64,000 nucleotides of DNA from Streptomyces violaceoruber (GCA_000720805.1 JODI01000033.1:1-64000); one strand, 5' to 3'. Counted from the first letter of the stretch, positions 17,336 through 26,911 are shown. Program-made: numbers and translations. The notes: generated from the letters alone by a model not told the origin.

Positions 17336-17656
17336 CTAGCCCCGCCCACGTGGCGGTTCCCCGAACAGATCCACCGCGTCGCGCACTTCCGACAGGCCCC
17401 TCGCCAGCGCGCTGACGGAGCCGATCGCCCCGGCGATCAGCAGCAGCGAACGGCGCAGTCGCGGGATCTCGGGCGTCCCTGAGTTCGCCATCGCGGCGAG
17501 CGCGGCGAGTTCGTCCTCCGCGACGGCGCGGTCGGGGAACTCGGCGGGATGCGCGGCGAGTTCGCGGCGCAACCGGGACACCGCCGTCCGCAGCCCCGCC
17601 ACCCTGGTGTCCTCGTCGCCGCTCGTCACCGGCCTCTGCCCCAAGCTACGCAACAC
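17336..17656 (-). CDS. DUF5955-like small soluble protein
   Basis: From the GTG at 17656 (GGGGGGAG five bases upstream) the protein is 106 residues, starting LRSLGQRPVTSG. It is helical and Leu/Ala/Arg-rich, with RVAGLRTAVSRLRREL and EDELAALAAMA, and resembles a Streptomyces-specific uncharacterised family. No catalytic motif is visible. Confidence 0.75.
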   Translation of the reverse strand: MLRSLGQRPVTSGDEDTRVAGLRTAVSRLRRELAAHPAEFPDRAVAEDELAALAAMANSGTPEIPRLRRSLLLIAGAIGSVSALARGLSEVRDAVDLFGEPPRGRG

Positions 17657-17844
17657 AGCTCTCCCCCCGGCACCGCTGGTGTGCGCCCGCACACTCTCAT
17701 CCCTCCGGGCGCTCCCCTGAGCGCTGCTGAGCGCCGGGGACGCGGGTCAGTAAACGCCACCCGATGGCGGGCGCGCCACCACAAGGACGGAAATTCAGCC
17801 CTTCGAAACGCGGCGCCCGTCCGGGCGTCAGGTATGCAGGAGGC

Positions 17845-18456
17845 ATGACGGACAGCGAGCAGGAGAACGAACAGCGCACGGCCGGGCTGCTTCTCGCGGC
17901 CGGCGGCGGACGGCGGCTCGGCGGACGCCCCAAGGCGCTGCTGCCGTATCGGGGGCGGCCCCTCGTCGAGTACGCGGCCGGCGTCCTGCGCGCGGCCGGC
18001 TGCACCCGCGTCCACGTGGTCCTCGGGGCCGCCGCCGACGCCGTACGGGAACAGGCGCGGCTCGGCACTTGCGTCCTCGTGGAGAACGCCGACTGGACGG
18101 ACGGCATGGGCTCGTCGCTGCGCGCCGGGCTCGACTCGCTCGCCGGGACGGGGGCAAGGGCAGCGCTGGTGTCGCTCGTCGACCAGCCCGGCATCGGGGC
18201 GGAGGCGGTGAGCCGGATGCTCGCCGCCGGGCCGGACGAGACGTCACTGGTCTGCGCCGCCTACGACGGTGTGCGCGGGCATCCCGTGCTGCTCGGTGCC
18301 GCGCACTGGGCCGGCGTCGCCGCGAGTGCGACCGGCGATCGGGGGGCACGCGCCTATCTGAAGGCCCACGAGGCAAAGATCACGCTCGTCGAGTGCGGGG
18401 ACGTGGCGCGGCCGTACGACATCGACACCGTGGCGGACCTGGCGCACCTTGAGTGA
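17845..18456 (+). CDS. MocA-like molybdenum cofactor nucleotidyltransferase
   Basis: This 203-residue GT-A fold nucleotidyltransferase begins with LLLAAGGGRRLGG and PKALLPYRGRPLV near residues 16-40, followed by SLVDQPGI near 110 and GHPVLLG near 140. Such enzymes transfer CMP or GMP to molybdopterin for xanthine dehydrogenase-type enzymes. That fits the surrounding purine genes, although no xanthine dehydrogenase lies in this window. A GCAGGAGGC ribosome site precedes the ATG. Confidence 0.85.
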   Translation: MTDSEQENEQRTAGLLLAAGGGRRLGGRPKALLPYRGRPLVEYAAGVLRAAGCTRVHVVLGAAADAVREQARLGTCVLVENADWTDGMGSSLRAGLDSLAGTGARAALVSLVDQPGIGAEAVSRMLAAGPDETSLVCAAYDGVRGHPVLLGAAHWAGVAASATGDRGARAYLKAHEAKITLVECGDVARPYDIDTVADLAHLE

Positions 18457-18523
18457 GTGCGAGGGCACCGACACACCCCACTGGCTCGACGCGGAGACTC
18501 TCGACATCAACAAACCATTGAAG

Positions 18524-18538
18524 TTCCACGATGAGGAA
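18524..18538. promoter_or_regulatory. AllR-type box upstream of aceB
   Basis: TTCCA-CGATG-AGGAA lies 84 bp before the malate synthase ATG. It has one mismatch to TTCCR-N5-CGGAA. No second box is clear at a 21-bp distance. Confidence 0.65.
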
Positions 18539-18621
18539 ACTAGTATCCACTTTCAGCCGCACTCGACCGCTCCCCGGGTGCCGGCACCCGGTGCCAAGCT
18601 CGCTGAAGGAAGTGACAGCTC

Positions 18622-20256
18622 ATGTCCGCACCAGCGCCGTCCCCGCTGGCCATCGTCGACGCCGAGCCCCTGCCGCGGCAGGAGGAGGTCCTCACCGAGG
18701 CGGCCCTCGCCTTCGTGGCCGAGCTGCACCGCCGGTTCACGCCCCGGCGTGACGAGCTCCTCGCCCGCCGTGCCGAGCGCCGTGCCGAGATCGCCCGCAC
18801 CTCCACGCTCGACTTCCTTCCCGAGACAGCCGCGGTCCGCGCGGACGACTCCTGGAAGGTGGCCCCGTGTCCCCCGGCGCTGAACGACCGCCGGGTCGAG
18901 ATCACCGGCCCCACCGACCGCAAGATGACCATCAACGCCCTCAACTCGGGCGCCAAGGTCTGGCTCGCCGACTTCGAGGACGCCTCGGCACCGACCTGGG
19001 AGAACGTGGTCCTCGGCCAGGTCAACCTGGTGGACGCCTACACGCGCGCCATCGACTTCACGGACCCGGCGAGCGGCAAGTCGTACGCCCTGCGTCCGGA
19101 CGCGGAGCTGGCGACCGTCGTCATGCGCCCCCGCGGCTGGCACCTGAACGAGCGGCACCTCGTCGCTGCCGACGGCACTCAGGTCCCCGGCGCCCTGGTC
19201 GACTTCGGCCTGTACTTCTTCCACAACGCCCAGCGGCTGCTCGACCTCGGCAAGGGCCCGTACTTCTACCTCCCGAAGACGGAGTCGTACCTGGAGGCCC
19301 GCCTGTGGAACGACGTGTTCGTCTTCGCGCAGGACTACACGGGCATCCCCCAGGGCACCGTCCGCGCCACCGTCCTCATCGAGACGATCACGGCGGCCTA
19401 CGAGATGGAGGAGATCCTCTACGAACTCCGCGACCACGCCTCGGGGTTGAACGCCGGCCGCTGGGACTACCTGTTCTCCATCGTCAAGAACTTCCGTGAC
19501 GGCGGCCCCAAGTTCGTGCTGCCGGACCGCAACGCGGTGACGATGACGGCCCCGTTCATGCGCGCGTACACCGAACTCCTCGTCCGCACCTGCCACAAGC
19601 GCGGCGCGCACGCGATCGGCGGTATGGCCGCCTTCATCCCCTCGCGCCGGGACGCCGAGGTGAACAAGGTCGCCTTCGAGAAGGTGCGCGCGGACAAGGA
19701 CCGCGAGGCGAACGACGGCTTCGACGGCTCCTGGGTCGCCCACCCGGACCTGGTCCCGATCGCCATGGAGTCCTTCGACAAGGTCCTCGGCGACAGGCCG
19801 AACCAGAAGGACCGCCTCCGCGAGGACGTCGACGTCAAGGCGGCCGACCTCATCGCCGTCGACTCGCTGGAGGCCAGGCCGACGTACGACGGTCTCGTCA
19901 ACGCCGTCCAGGTGGGCATCCGGTACATCGAGGCCTGGCTGCGGGGCATGGGCGCGGTCGCCATCTTCAACCTGATGGAGGACGCGGCCACCGCCGAGAT
20001 CTCCCGCTCGCAGATCTGGCAGTGGATCAACGCGGGCGTCGAGTTCGAGCATGACGGGAAGCCGGTGCGCGCAACCGCCGAGCTGGCCCGCGAGATCGCC
20101 GCCGAGGAACTCCGCGGCATCCGCGCGGAACTCGGTGAGGAGGCCTTCGCGGCCGGTCACTGGCAGCAGGCCCACGATCTGCTCCTGGAGGTCTCCCTCG
20201 ACGAGGACTACGCGGACTTCCTGACGCTGCCGGCGTACGAGCGGCTGAAGGGCTGA
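18622..20256 (+). CDS. aceB: Malate synthase A
   Basis: This 544-residue enzyme condenses glyoxylate with acetyl-CoA to malate. The family signature around [17 protein letters not shown] lies near residues 113-129. The catalytic regions [13 protein letters not shown] (near 170) and [12 protein letters not shown] (near 335) are intact, and the length matches the A isoform. Lying beside the allantoin genes and behind an AllR-type box, it probably consumes glyoxylate released from ureidoglycolate rather than serving only the glyoxylate shunt. Confidence 0.96.
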   Translation: MSAPAPSPLAIVDAEPLPRQEEVLTEAALAFVAELHRRFTPRRDELLARRAERRAEIARTSTLDFLPETAAVRADDSWKVAPCPPALNDRRVEITGPTDRKMTINALNSGAKVWLADFEDASAPTWENVVLGQVNLVDAYTRAIDFTDPASGKSYALRPDAELATVVMRPRGWHLNERHLVAADGTQVPGALVDFGLYFFHNAQRLLDLGKGPYFYLPKTESYLEARLWNDVFVFAQDYTGIPQGTVRATVLIETITAAYEMEEILYELRDHASGLNAGRWDYLFSIVKNFRDGGPKFVLPDRNAVTMTAPFMRAYTELLVRTCHKRGAHAIGGMAAFIPSRRDAEVNKVAFEKVRADKDREANDGFDGSWVAHPDLVPIAMESFDKVLGDRPNQKDRLREDVDVKAADLIAVDSLEARPTYDGLVNAVQVGIRYIEAWLRGMGAVAIFNLMEDAATAEISRSQIWQWINAGVEFEHDGKPVRATAELAREIAAEELRGIRAELGEEAFAAGHWQQAHDLLLEVSLDEDYADFLTLPAYERLKG

Positions 20257-20260
20257 CGGC

Positions 20261-20572
20261 TCACCCGGGACGGTCCGAGTGGCCCAGGGACTTCTCCGGG
20301 GCCACTCGGTCCCGTACGGCCTGCTTCACGGCTGTCGGCTCCGGGAAGCCCTGCTCGCGGCGGTCCCAGACGACCTCGTCGTTCACACGGACGACGAAGA
20401 CACCGCCCTTGCCGGGCTTCAGGGCCAGTTCCGTCAGCTCGGTCTCGAAGGTCGTCAGCAGTTCCTGGGCCAGCCAGGCGGCGCGCGGCAGCCAGCGGCA
20501 CTGGGTGCAGTACTCGATCTCGACCCGCTGAACCTCCGGCTCGGCCCGCTGAACATCCGGCTGAGCTGTCAT
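20261..20572 (-). CDS. SelW/SelT/Rdx-family thioredoxin-like protein
   Basis: This 103-residue protein has a CTQC redox motif near residues 22-25 in EIEYCTQCRWLPRAAWLAQ, then GVFVVRVNDEVVWDRR, typical of Rdx proteins. The second Cys position is Cys, not selenocysteine. Its ATG overlaps the stop of the HipA-like gene as ATGA, so the two are coupled. A redox role is inferred from the family. Confidence 0.88.
   Translation of the reverse strand: MTAQPDVQRAEPEVQRVEIEYCTQCRWLPRAAWLAQELLTTFETELTELALKPGKGGVFVVRVNDEVVWDRREQGFPEPTAVKQAVRDRVAPEKSLGHSDRPG
20275..20309 (+). terminator. aceB terminator inside the opposing gene
   Basis: CCGAGTGGCCC and GGGCCACTCGG form a perfect 11-bp stem with a 13-base loop, 19 bp after the aceB stop. 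It lies within the 3' coding end of the convergent SelW-like gene, which starts only four bases from aceB. Confidence 0.55.
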
Positions 20573-21483
20573 CCGAGGTGCACCGACCAATCCTGTTCCG
20601 CGTCCGGCTTGCCGTGCAGGTCGGGGACCCGCTTGAGCCAGGCAGGCCGTCCTTGCTGGGTGCGCGCCGCCCGGAGGGCCTCCTCGGCGGCGAGTTCCTC
20701 CCGGGTGGGGAAGTTCGTGGGGAGCCAGGCGGCGGAGGCCCGCACGCGCGCGTGGAGGTAGTCCACGTACGCCGCGCGGACGTCGTCCGGGGCCGCGAAG
20801 CCTTCCTCGGCCGCCAGCCACGCGTCCGGCACCTCGGCCGTGATGGCCCGCAGCAGCTCCCGCGTGACCTTGGGCGCCAGCTCGGCGTCGGCGGCCCGTA
20901 CGTCGGGCGCGTAGTGGCCGAGGGCGTGGTGGCGGAAGTCGTACGCCTTCTCGGGGTCGGAGGCGTCCCAGCGGTGGTGGAAGACGAGGGCGGCACCGTG
21001 GTCGATCAGCCACAGGCGCGGGGGCGCGATGCCGAAGGTCGGCCAGACCATCAGGTTGGAGCTGTGGACCGTACGGTCGACGTTGACGGTCAGGGCGTCG
21101 AGCCAGACGATCCGGCCCGCCTCCAGCGGATCGACCGGGAAGGTCCTGGCGACCTCGGGGGTGAAGTCCGCGGCACCCGGCAGGTGGTCCATGCCGAGGT
21201 TGAGGCCCGCGCTCGCGCCGTGCAGCTCCCGCACCTCCTGGTGGGGCTCTCCGTCGGCGATCGCCGGGTCGAAGTGCACCAGGACCAGTTCGGGGAAGCG
21301 CAGCCCCAGGGCGCGGGCCAGCTCGCCCACGATCACCTCGGCGACCAGCGCCTTCCGGCCCTGCGCGGAGCCGGTGAACTTGACGACGTAGGTGCCCAGG
21401 TCGTCGGCCTCGACGACTCCGGGTACGGAGCCACCGGACCGCAGTGGGGTCACATATCGAACGGCAGTCACATCGCGCAGCAC
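20569..21483 (-). CDS. HipA-family protein kinase-like
   Basis: This 304-residue protein has the HipA-type N-lobe (YVVKFTGSAQGRKALVAEV) with the ATP-binding Lys near residue 34. The catalytic-loop segment is LTVNVDRTVHSSNLMV, near 133-148, and the metal-binding LWLIDHGAAL is near 160. No HipB antitoxin gene lies beside it. It is coupled to a SelW-like redox protein, so a housekeeping or regulatory role is more likely than classic persistence toxin activity. The substrate is unknown. Confidence 0.82.
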   Translation of the reverse strand: MLRDVTAVRYVTPLRSGGSVPGVVEADDLGTYVVKFTGSAQGRKALVAEVIVGELARALGLRFPELVLVHFDPAIADGEPHQEVRELHGASAGLNLGMDHLPGAADFTPEVARTFPVDPLEAGRIVWLDALTVNVDRTVHSSNLMVWPTFGIAPPRLWLIDHGAALVFHHRWDASDPEKAYDFRHHALGHYAPDVRAADAELAPKVTRELLRAITAEVPDAWLAAEEGFAAPDDVRAAYVDYLHARVRASAAWLPTNFPTREELAAEEALRAARTQQGRPAWLKRVPDLHGKPDAEQDWSVHLG

Positions 21484-21502
21484 CCGGCCAGGGTAGTTCA
21501 GA

Positions 21503-23170
21503 TCATGTACCGGCCAGCGGGTTGGGGAGGGGCAGGTAGCGGGCGTCCGCGCCGTCCGCGCCGGTCCAGCGCAGCAGCAGGTTCGTCTTGCCGGGCAGGG
21601 TGGGCGCGGTGAGCAGGGCGGCGATCTCGGGGAGGTCGTGCCGGGACAGTTCGCGGCGGACGGCGGGCCAGGGGTCGAGGCCCGGCCGGCGTTCGGCCAG
21701 GGCCGCGGCGACCTCGGCGAGGTGGTTGACCACCAGGCAGTACACCAGCCGCTCCCAGCCGGCCGCCCGGTCCACCTCGGTCAGCAGCTTGACGCCCTCG
21801 GCGTCCCGGAACAGCGCCTGCACGGGCGTCCCGTCGGCGTCGACGGCCACCAGTGTGTTCTGCAGATGCGCTTCGAGTACGACACCGTGGTCGGCGAAGG
21901 CCACCAGGGCGGGCGGCACCACCTGGGCCAGGTACGCCTCCCACCAGGCCGCCGGGTCCTTCGCCCCGTCGAGCGGGCTGCCGTCGAAGCCCTCGACCAG
22001 ACCGGCGGCGAGCAGCGGGGTCGCACCGGGCCGCAGATGGGCGCGCAGTCCGTCGCGGACGAGGACGGCGAGTTCCTCGAAGGCGAAGTCGGCGGTGCGG
22101 TAGCCGGTGTCGCCGAGCCAGGCCGCCGGGCCGTCGATCGCCGCGAAGGCGGCACGGGCCGCCGTGTCCGTGCGGCGGAGTTTCAGCAGGTCGTGTCGCC
22201 ACAGTCGGCGGATGTCGTTGGTGATGCGCACATCGAGGCTGAACTTCAGGAAGAGGTCGCGGCCGGGAGCGGACTCGCGCGCGTACTCGGGGACGTACAG
22301 CGTGCGGATCGCTGCCGTCGGCCAGGCCTCGAAGCCGGTCGTGCCCAGTCGGATCAGGCGCCCGTCGGCGAACGCCCGGTCGAGGTCGACCAGGTCGAGC
22401 TGCCAGGGGTGGGCGGGCAGCAGCCGGTAGCCGGGCGGGGCCTCACCCAGCGTGTCGAGGGCCGAGGTGTCGCCCTCCTCGACGACCGTGTCCTCCCGCA
22501 GCCCGAGCAGGACCAGCGGGAAACGGGCGTGCGCCTCGGGGGCGTAGGACAGCCATCCGGCGACGGGGCCGCCGCCGCGGGCCTTGGGCGCGGGGTGGTG
22601 GGGATGGCCGGTGAGGAGGGACTGCTCGGAGCGCAGATACGGGTCCCCGGGCGGCGTGGCCCGGGCGCGGGCGGTGAGCAGCGCGGCGACCGCGTCCCGG
22701 CTGTCGATCATCTCGGCGGGCAGGTCGGGGTTGGACAGCCCGGTGTGGCGGACCAGTTCCTCAGCGACGAGCTTGACCAGTTCGGGGTGGCCGACCCGCC
22801 GCCAGCCGCCGTCCGACCGGACCTCGGGCTCGGCGGGCCGCCGCTCCCCTCGCACCCGAAGCAGCCTGCCCCCGGGCAGCCGGTACACGCGGTGTCCGGC
22901 GTCGTCGCCGTCACCATCACCGTCGGTGTCGCCGGGGTGCGGGAGCGGCTCGGCCACCTCCCTCAGCAGGCAGTTCAGGAGGGGCGCCGCCGCGTAGGCG
23001 TCGGCGCGGGCCTCGACGTCGTCGCGTGGGGCGGCGTCGATGAGGGCCGGCTTCGCGTCGTCGGCGTCGGACGCGGGGGCGTCCGCGGCGGGCGGGGGGT
23101 AGGGATCCACGCGTTCCACTCGTTCTCTGCGGTCCGTTCGGGCGGAGACGATCAGTATGTCTGTCGTCAT
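21503..23170 (-). CDS. IucA/IucC-family (NIS) siderophore synthetase
   Basis: This 555-residue ATP-dependent synthetase joins a carboxylate to an amine or hydroxylamine. The ATP-binding signature LLTGHPHHPAPKARGG is near residues 185-200, AHPWQLDLV near 250, and the C-terminal EAHLQNTLVAVD and LFRDAEGVKLL are present. ATG 23170 is listed, but its first codons include rare ACA and ATA, so GTG 23119 or 23110 may be the true start. An insert rich in Asp-Gly lies near residue 83. It diverges from a second NIS gene, with only 42 bp between the listed starts. Confidence 0.9.
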   Translation of the reverse strand: MTTDILIVSARTDRRERVERVDPYPPPAADAPASDADDAKPALIDAAPRDDVEARADAYAAAPLLNCLLREVAEPLPHPGDTDGDGDGDDAGHRVYRLPGGRLLRVRGERRPAEPEVRSDGGWRRVGHPELVKLVAEELVRHTGLSNPDLPAEMIDSRDAVAALLTARARATPPGDPYLRSEQSLLTGHPHHPAPKARGGGPVAGWLSYAPEAHARFPLVLLGLREDTVVEEGDTSALDTLGEAPPGYRLLPAHPWQLDLVDLDRAFADGRLIRLGTTGFEAWPTAAIRTLYVPEYARESAPGRDLFLKFSLDVRITNDIRRLWRHDLLKLRRTDTAARAAFAAIDGPAAWLGDTGYRTADFAFEELAVLVRDGLRAHLRPGATPLLAAGLVEGFDGSPLDGAKDPAAWWEAYLAQVVPPALVAFADHGVVLEAHLQNTLVAVDADGTPVQALFRDAEGVKLLTEVDRAAGWERLVYCLVVNHLAEVAAALAERRPGLDPWPAVRRELSRHDLPEIAALLTAPTLPGKTNLLLRWTGADGADARYLPLPNPLAGT

Positions 23171-23212
23171 CACCTGTCGTGACATCCGATCGCGTACCCG
23201 AGGAGCCCGACC

Positions 23213-24712
23213 GTGCACTGTCCCCCCACCGCCGAGGCCGAGGTCGCCGGCGAGCTGACCGCCGTACGCCCCGGCCTCGTGCCCCGGTACGCGGCCGAAC
23301 TGCCCGGTGCCCGCGCGGCCGTGCTGACCCGGCTGTGGCGAGCGCTCGCCCATGAGCCGCTGCCCTGGGTCACCTCCCGCACGACGGGCGCCGACGGGCT
23401 CGCCCTGCGCCTGACGGACGGTCGCCGACTGCTCGGCCCGCTTCCGGACCCGTACGCCACCACCGCGTACGTCACGGAGGTTCGGCTCGACCGGACGGCG
23501 TACGACCATCCGGCGCGGCTCATGACCGACCTCGGCGTACCGCACGGGGCGGACTTCGCCGCCGAACTCGGTCACAGCGTCGCCTCGCTGGCACTGTCGC
23601 GGGCCGGGGCGCCGGCGCGCTCGACGCGGTGGCCGGAGCGGGACTGGGAGTGGGAGCAGCGGGTGGTCGACGGGCATCCGTTCCATCCGGGCTGCCGTTC
23701 CCGGCCCGGCTTCTCGGTGGCCGAGCAGCTCGCCTACGGGCCAGAGCACGGGCCGGTGGTACGGCTGGGGCTGCTGCCGGTGCCGGTGGGCGAGTGCCTG
23801 GTGACGGGCGCCTGGCCGGACGAACTGCGGGACGGCTCCCGGCTGTTGGTGCCGGTGCATCCCTGGCAGGCGGAACACGTGCTGAAGCGGACGTGCGAGA
23901 CGGGGCTCGACGCACACCCGTTGATGTCCTTGCGTACCCTCGCCCAGCCTGGCGGGCCCCACGTCAAGACCGCGCTCAGCGCCCGGCTGACGTCCTCGGT
24001 GCGGGACATCTCCGGGTACTCGATCGCGCTGTCCGCGACCTTGTCGGCGTTCGCGCAGACACTGGCCGGCCGCCTGGACGGCCTGCTGCACGTGACCCGC
24101 ACCCTCGGCGCGGCCACCGCCGACTCACCCGATCTGGCGGCGGTGTTGAGGGAGTCCCCGCAGGCCTGCGTGGCCCCGGGCAGCGGTGAGCGGGTGGTGC
24201 CGGTGGCCGCGCTCGCCACCACCGCTCTGCCCGACTCCCCCGCCTGGCTGGCCGGTTTCGCGCGGCTCGCCCTCACCGTCGGCCTGCGGCTGCTGGACCT
24301 GGGCGTGGCGCTGGAGGCACACGGACAGAACCTGCTGGTCGTCCTGTCCGCGTCCGGTGTCCCGCTGCGGCTGGTCTACCGGGACCTCGCCGACATCCGG
24401 GTGAGCCCGGCCCGGCTGGCCCGGCACGGCATCCCGGTGCCGGAACTGACCGGCCGGATCGTCACCGACGATGAAACAGCCCTGCGGCGCAAGCTGTTCG
24501 GGTCGTTGGTCGCGGGCGCCCTCGCCGGTACGGCCGGATCGGCGGCGGCGCTGCGGGGCGCGCTGGAGACGGCCGTACGGGATCTGCCGCGCACGCCCGA
24601 CCTCGCCGCCCTGCTCGAACAGCCGCTGCCCACGAAGGCCCTGACGTTGATGCGGCTGTCGCCGGGGACACCCGGGGACCAGTGGACCGAGTTGCCCAAC
24701 CCCCTGCGCTGA
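23213..24712 (+). CDS. IucA/IucC-family (NIS) siderophore synthetase, second copy
   Basis: The protein has 499 residues and starts at GTG 23213 after GAGGAG. The signature is GHPFHPGCRSRPGFS near residue 148; the usual Lys of HPxxKxR is Arg here. VPVHPWQAEHV, ALEAHGQNLLVVL and LVYRDLADIR follow. Paired NIS synthetases normally build a hydroxamate or carboxylate siderophore. No lysine or ornithine hydroxylase, decarboxylase or transporter is nearby, so precursors must come from elsewhere. No DmdR-type iron box was seen by eye. Confidence 0.9.
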   Translation: MHCPPTAEAEVAGELTAVRPGLVPRYAAELPGARAAVLTRLWRALAHEPLPWVTSRTTGADGLALRLTDGRRLLGPLPDPYATTAYVTEVRLDRTAYDHPARLMTDLGVPHGADFAAELGHSVASLALSRAGAPARSTRWPERDWEWEQRVVDGHPFHPGCRSRPGFSVAEQLAYGPEHGPVVRLGLLPVPVGECLVTGAWPDELRDGSRLLVPVHPWQAEHVLKRTCETGLDAHPLMSLRTLAQPGGPHVKTALSARLTSSVRDISGYSIALSATLSAFAQTLAGRLDGLLHVTRTLGAATADSPDLAAVLRESPQACVAPGSGERVVPVAALATTALPDSPAWLAGFARLALTVGLRLLDLGVALEAHGQNLLVVLSASGVPLRLVYRDLADIRVSPARLARHGIPVPELTGRIVTDDETALRRKLFGSLVAGALAGTAGSAAALRGALETAVRDLPRTPDLAALLEQPLPTKALTLMRLSPGTPGDQWTELPNPLR

Positions 24713-24757
24713 GCGGCCGTTTTGGAGCCTGGTCCCGCCGATCAATAAGATCCGCCG

Positions 24758-26047
24758 ATGATCACAAGTAAACGGCCGGCGGCGGCAGTCTGCGCCCTGC
24801 TCGCCGCCCTGACGGCGGGGATCGTCTTCCCGACCGCGGCGGTCGCCGGTGAACCCACCGGCGAGACCGCTCCCAAGGTCGACCTCGTCGTCGACGTGAG
24901 CGGTTCCATGCGGACCCGGGACATCGACGGCGGCACCCGGATGGCCGCCGCGAAGCAGGCCTTCAACGAGGTGCTGGACGCGACACCGGAGGAGGTCCAG
25001 CTCGGTATCCGCACCCTCGGCGCCGACTACCCCGGCGACGACCGGAAGACGGGCTGCAAGGACACCGCGCAGCTCTACCCGGTCGGCCCGCTGGACCGTA
25101 CCGAGGCGAAGACGGCGGTGGCGACCCTCTCCCCCACCGGCTGGACCCCGATCGGCCCGGCGCTGCTGAAGGCGGCCGACGACCTCGACAGCGGCGGCGA
25201 CAGCGGCACCGGCTCGAAGCGGATCGTGCTGATCAGCGACGGGGAGGACACCTGTGCCCCGCTCGACCCGTGCGAGGTGGCCCGCGAGATCGCCGCCAAG
25301 GGCATCGGCCTGACCATCGACACCCTCGGCCTGGTCCCGAACGCCAAGATGCGTCAGCAGCTCAGCTGCATCGCGGAGGCGACCGGCGGGACGTACACCT
25401 CGGTGGAGCACACGGACGAACTGACCGACCGGGTCAATCAGTTGGTGGACCGGGCGGCCGATCCGGTGGTGACGCCGGTGGCCACCCAGGGCGCGACGGG
25501 GTGCGCCGGGGCGCCCACGCTGAAGTCCGGGCTGTACACGGACCGCGAGGAGTTCGGACAGCAGCGCTGGTACCGCGTGGAGGTGCCCGCGGGCCGGGAA
25601 CTGCGCGCCTCGGTGAGCGTGGCGGCCGACCGGGCCGTCGGCCCCTCCTACGGGGCGCTGCTGCGGGCCGTCACCGTGCACGGCCGTGAGATCGTGCGCG
25701 GGGAGGCCGCGGGCAACGGGCGTACGGACGTCCTCTCCACCGGGCTGCGCTACCCGAAACCCGAACGGGACGACGACAGTGACGGCGACAAACCGGCCGC
25801 CGAGATCGTCTGCCTGCAGGTCACCAACTCCTTCGCTCCGGCCTCCGGGGTGAAGACCACGCCCGGTCTGCCGCTGGAACTGACCGTGGACGTGGTCGAC
25901 GGTCCCTCGAACGCGAGCGACGTGGCCTCCTTCGGTCTCGGACGCGGCTGGTGGCTGCTCGGCGCGCTGATCCTCACCGGCTTCCTCGCCGGTCTCGTCT
26001 GGGGCTGGCTGTCGCGCTGGCGGCTCGCGGTCTGGAGGACCAACTGA
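24758..26047 (+). CDS. Secreted, membrane-anchored von Willebrand A domain protein
   Basis: The protein has 429 residues. A signal peptide (AAVCALLAALTAGIVFPTAAVAG) precedes a VWA domain with an intact MIDAS motif, DVSGSM near residue 47, and ISDGEDTCAPLD near 160. A beta-rich extracellular region follows, then one C-terminal helix (WWLLGALILTGFLAGLVWGW) with a basic cytoplasmic tail. It probably binds a protein ligand outside the membrane. Its stop overlaps the next start (TGATG), forming a two-gene unit. Confidence 0.9.
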   Translation: MITSKRPAAAVCALLAALTAGIVFPTAAVAGEPTGETAPKVDLVVDVSGSMRTRDIDGGTRMAAAKQAFNEVLDATPEEVQLGIRTLGADYPGDDRKTGCKDTAQLYPVGPLDRTEAKTAVATLSPTGWTPIGPALLKAADDLDSGGDSGTGSKRIVLISDGEDTCAPLDPCEVAREIAAKGIGLTIDTLGLVPNAKMRQQLSCIAEATGGTYTSVEHTDELTDRVNQLVDRAADPVVTPVATQGATGCAGAPTLKSGLYTDREEFGQQRWYRVEVPAGRELRASVSVAADRAVGPSYGALLRAVTVHGREIVRGEAAGNGRTDVLSTGLRYPKPERDDDSDGDKPAAEIVCLQVTNSFAPASGVKTTPGLPLELTVDVVDGPSNASDVASFGLGRGWWLLGALILTGFLAGLVWGWLSRWRLAVWRTN

Positions 26048-26865
26048 TGTGGATCACCCGCGTGTTGAGCGCATCCCTGCTGATGCTCGGGTCGGCCGCG
26101 GCTCCGGCGTTCGCCGACTCCTCGCCGTCGCCGAGCGCGTCCGGCGACAGCGCGGCACCCGCCGCGGCCGGCACGTCGTTCCGTACCGCGACCGAGATCG
26201 AGCAGGGGCGGACGGCCACGGCGAACGGCTCCGCGGGCGACTACCTGTACTGGTCGTTCCCGGCGGACTCCGGACAGCGCCCCACCGTGAAGGCGACGGT
26301 GAAGCTGCCCGAGACACACGCCGCCGAGACCTGGCAGGTCGACGTGTACGACGGTCTGCGCAGGCGCCAGTCCTGCCAGTACGGCGCGCAGACCCGCACC
26401 GCCGCCGCGGGCGCCGCCTCCGTGGAGCTGACCTGCGTCCTGCGCACGGTCCGCGCCTGGTCGGAGCAGTGGGCCAACGACCCGCTGCCCGGCACTTACT
26501 ACGTCCGGCTGACGGTCACCGACCTCACCACGGGCGACCTGGGCCTCCCGGTCGACACGGAACTGCGGGTCGACTCCAAGGACATCGGCGGTGCGGCGGC
26601 GGTGGACGGTTCGCTGGCCGAGCCGCTGGTGCCGGGGATCGCGGTCAGGTCCGAGGCACAGGAGTCGCAGTCCGAGTCCGGTGATTCGCCGGACTCCGCA
26701 GTGCTGTCCAGCATCGAGCCGGACGACGGCTGGTCCTCCGGCTGGTGGTCCGACCGGTGGGTGTGGACCGCGATCGGAGGGGTGCTGGCCGCGCTCGCGG
26801 GCATCGGCGGGTACGCGTTGACGCGGGGGTCCGGGCGGCCGTCGCGGGTGCCGCCGGGGGCCTGA
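26047..26865 (+). CDS. Exported partner protein of the VWA gene
   Basis: This 272-residue protein has a signal peptide ending AAAPAFADSS and a beta-rich extracellular domain (residues about 40-190, with GDYLYWSFPADSGQRP and GTYYVRLTVTDL). An acidic Ser-rich stretch and a C-terminal transmembrane helix (WTAIGGVLAALAGIGGYAL) follow. The same topology as the upstream VWA protein suggests they work together at the cell surface. No known family is recognised. Confidence 0.85.
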   Translation: MWITRVLSASLLMLGSAAAPAFADSSPSPSASGDSAAPAAAGTSFRTATEIEQGRTATANGSAGDYLYWSFPADSGQRPTVKATVKLPETHAAETWQVDVYDGLRRRQSCQYGAQTRTAAAGAASVELTCVLRTVRAWSEQWANDPLPGTYYVRLTVTDLTTGDLGLPVDTELRVDSKDIGGAAAVDGSLAEPLVPGIAVRSEAQESQSESGDSPDSAVLSSIEPDDGWSSGWWSDRWVWTAIGGVLAALAGIGGYALTRGSGRPSRVPPGA

Positions 26866-26878
26866 CGGGGTGCCAAGG

Positions 26879-26911
26879 GGCCCGCCGCACCAGTGAGGTG
26901 CGGCGGGCCTT
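26879..26911 (+). terminator. Terminator after the VWA operon
   Basis: GGCCCGCCGCACC and GGTGCGGCGGGCC form a perfect 13-bp stem with loop AGTGA, followed by TT. It lies 13 bp after the stop. Confidence 0.9.

Noticed and set aside
23171..23212. Iron-repressor box between the two NIS synthetase genes
   Set aside because: No match to the TTAGGTTAGGCTAACCTAA-type box; only short TGTCGT direct repeats are present.
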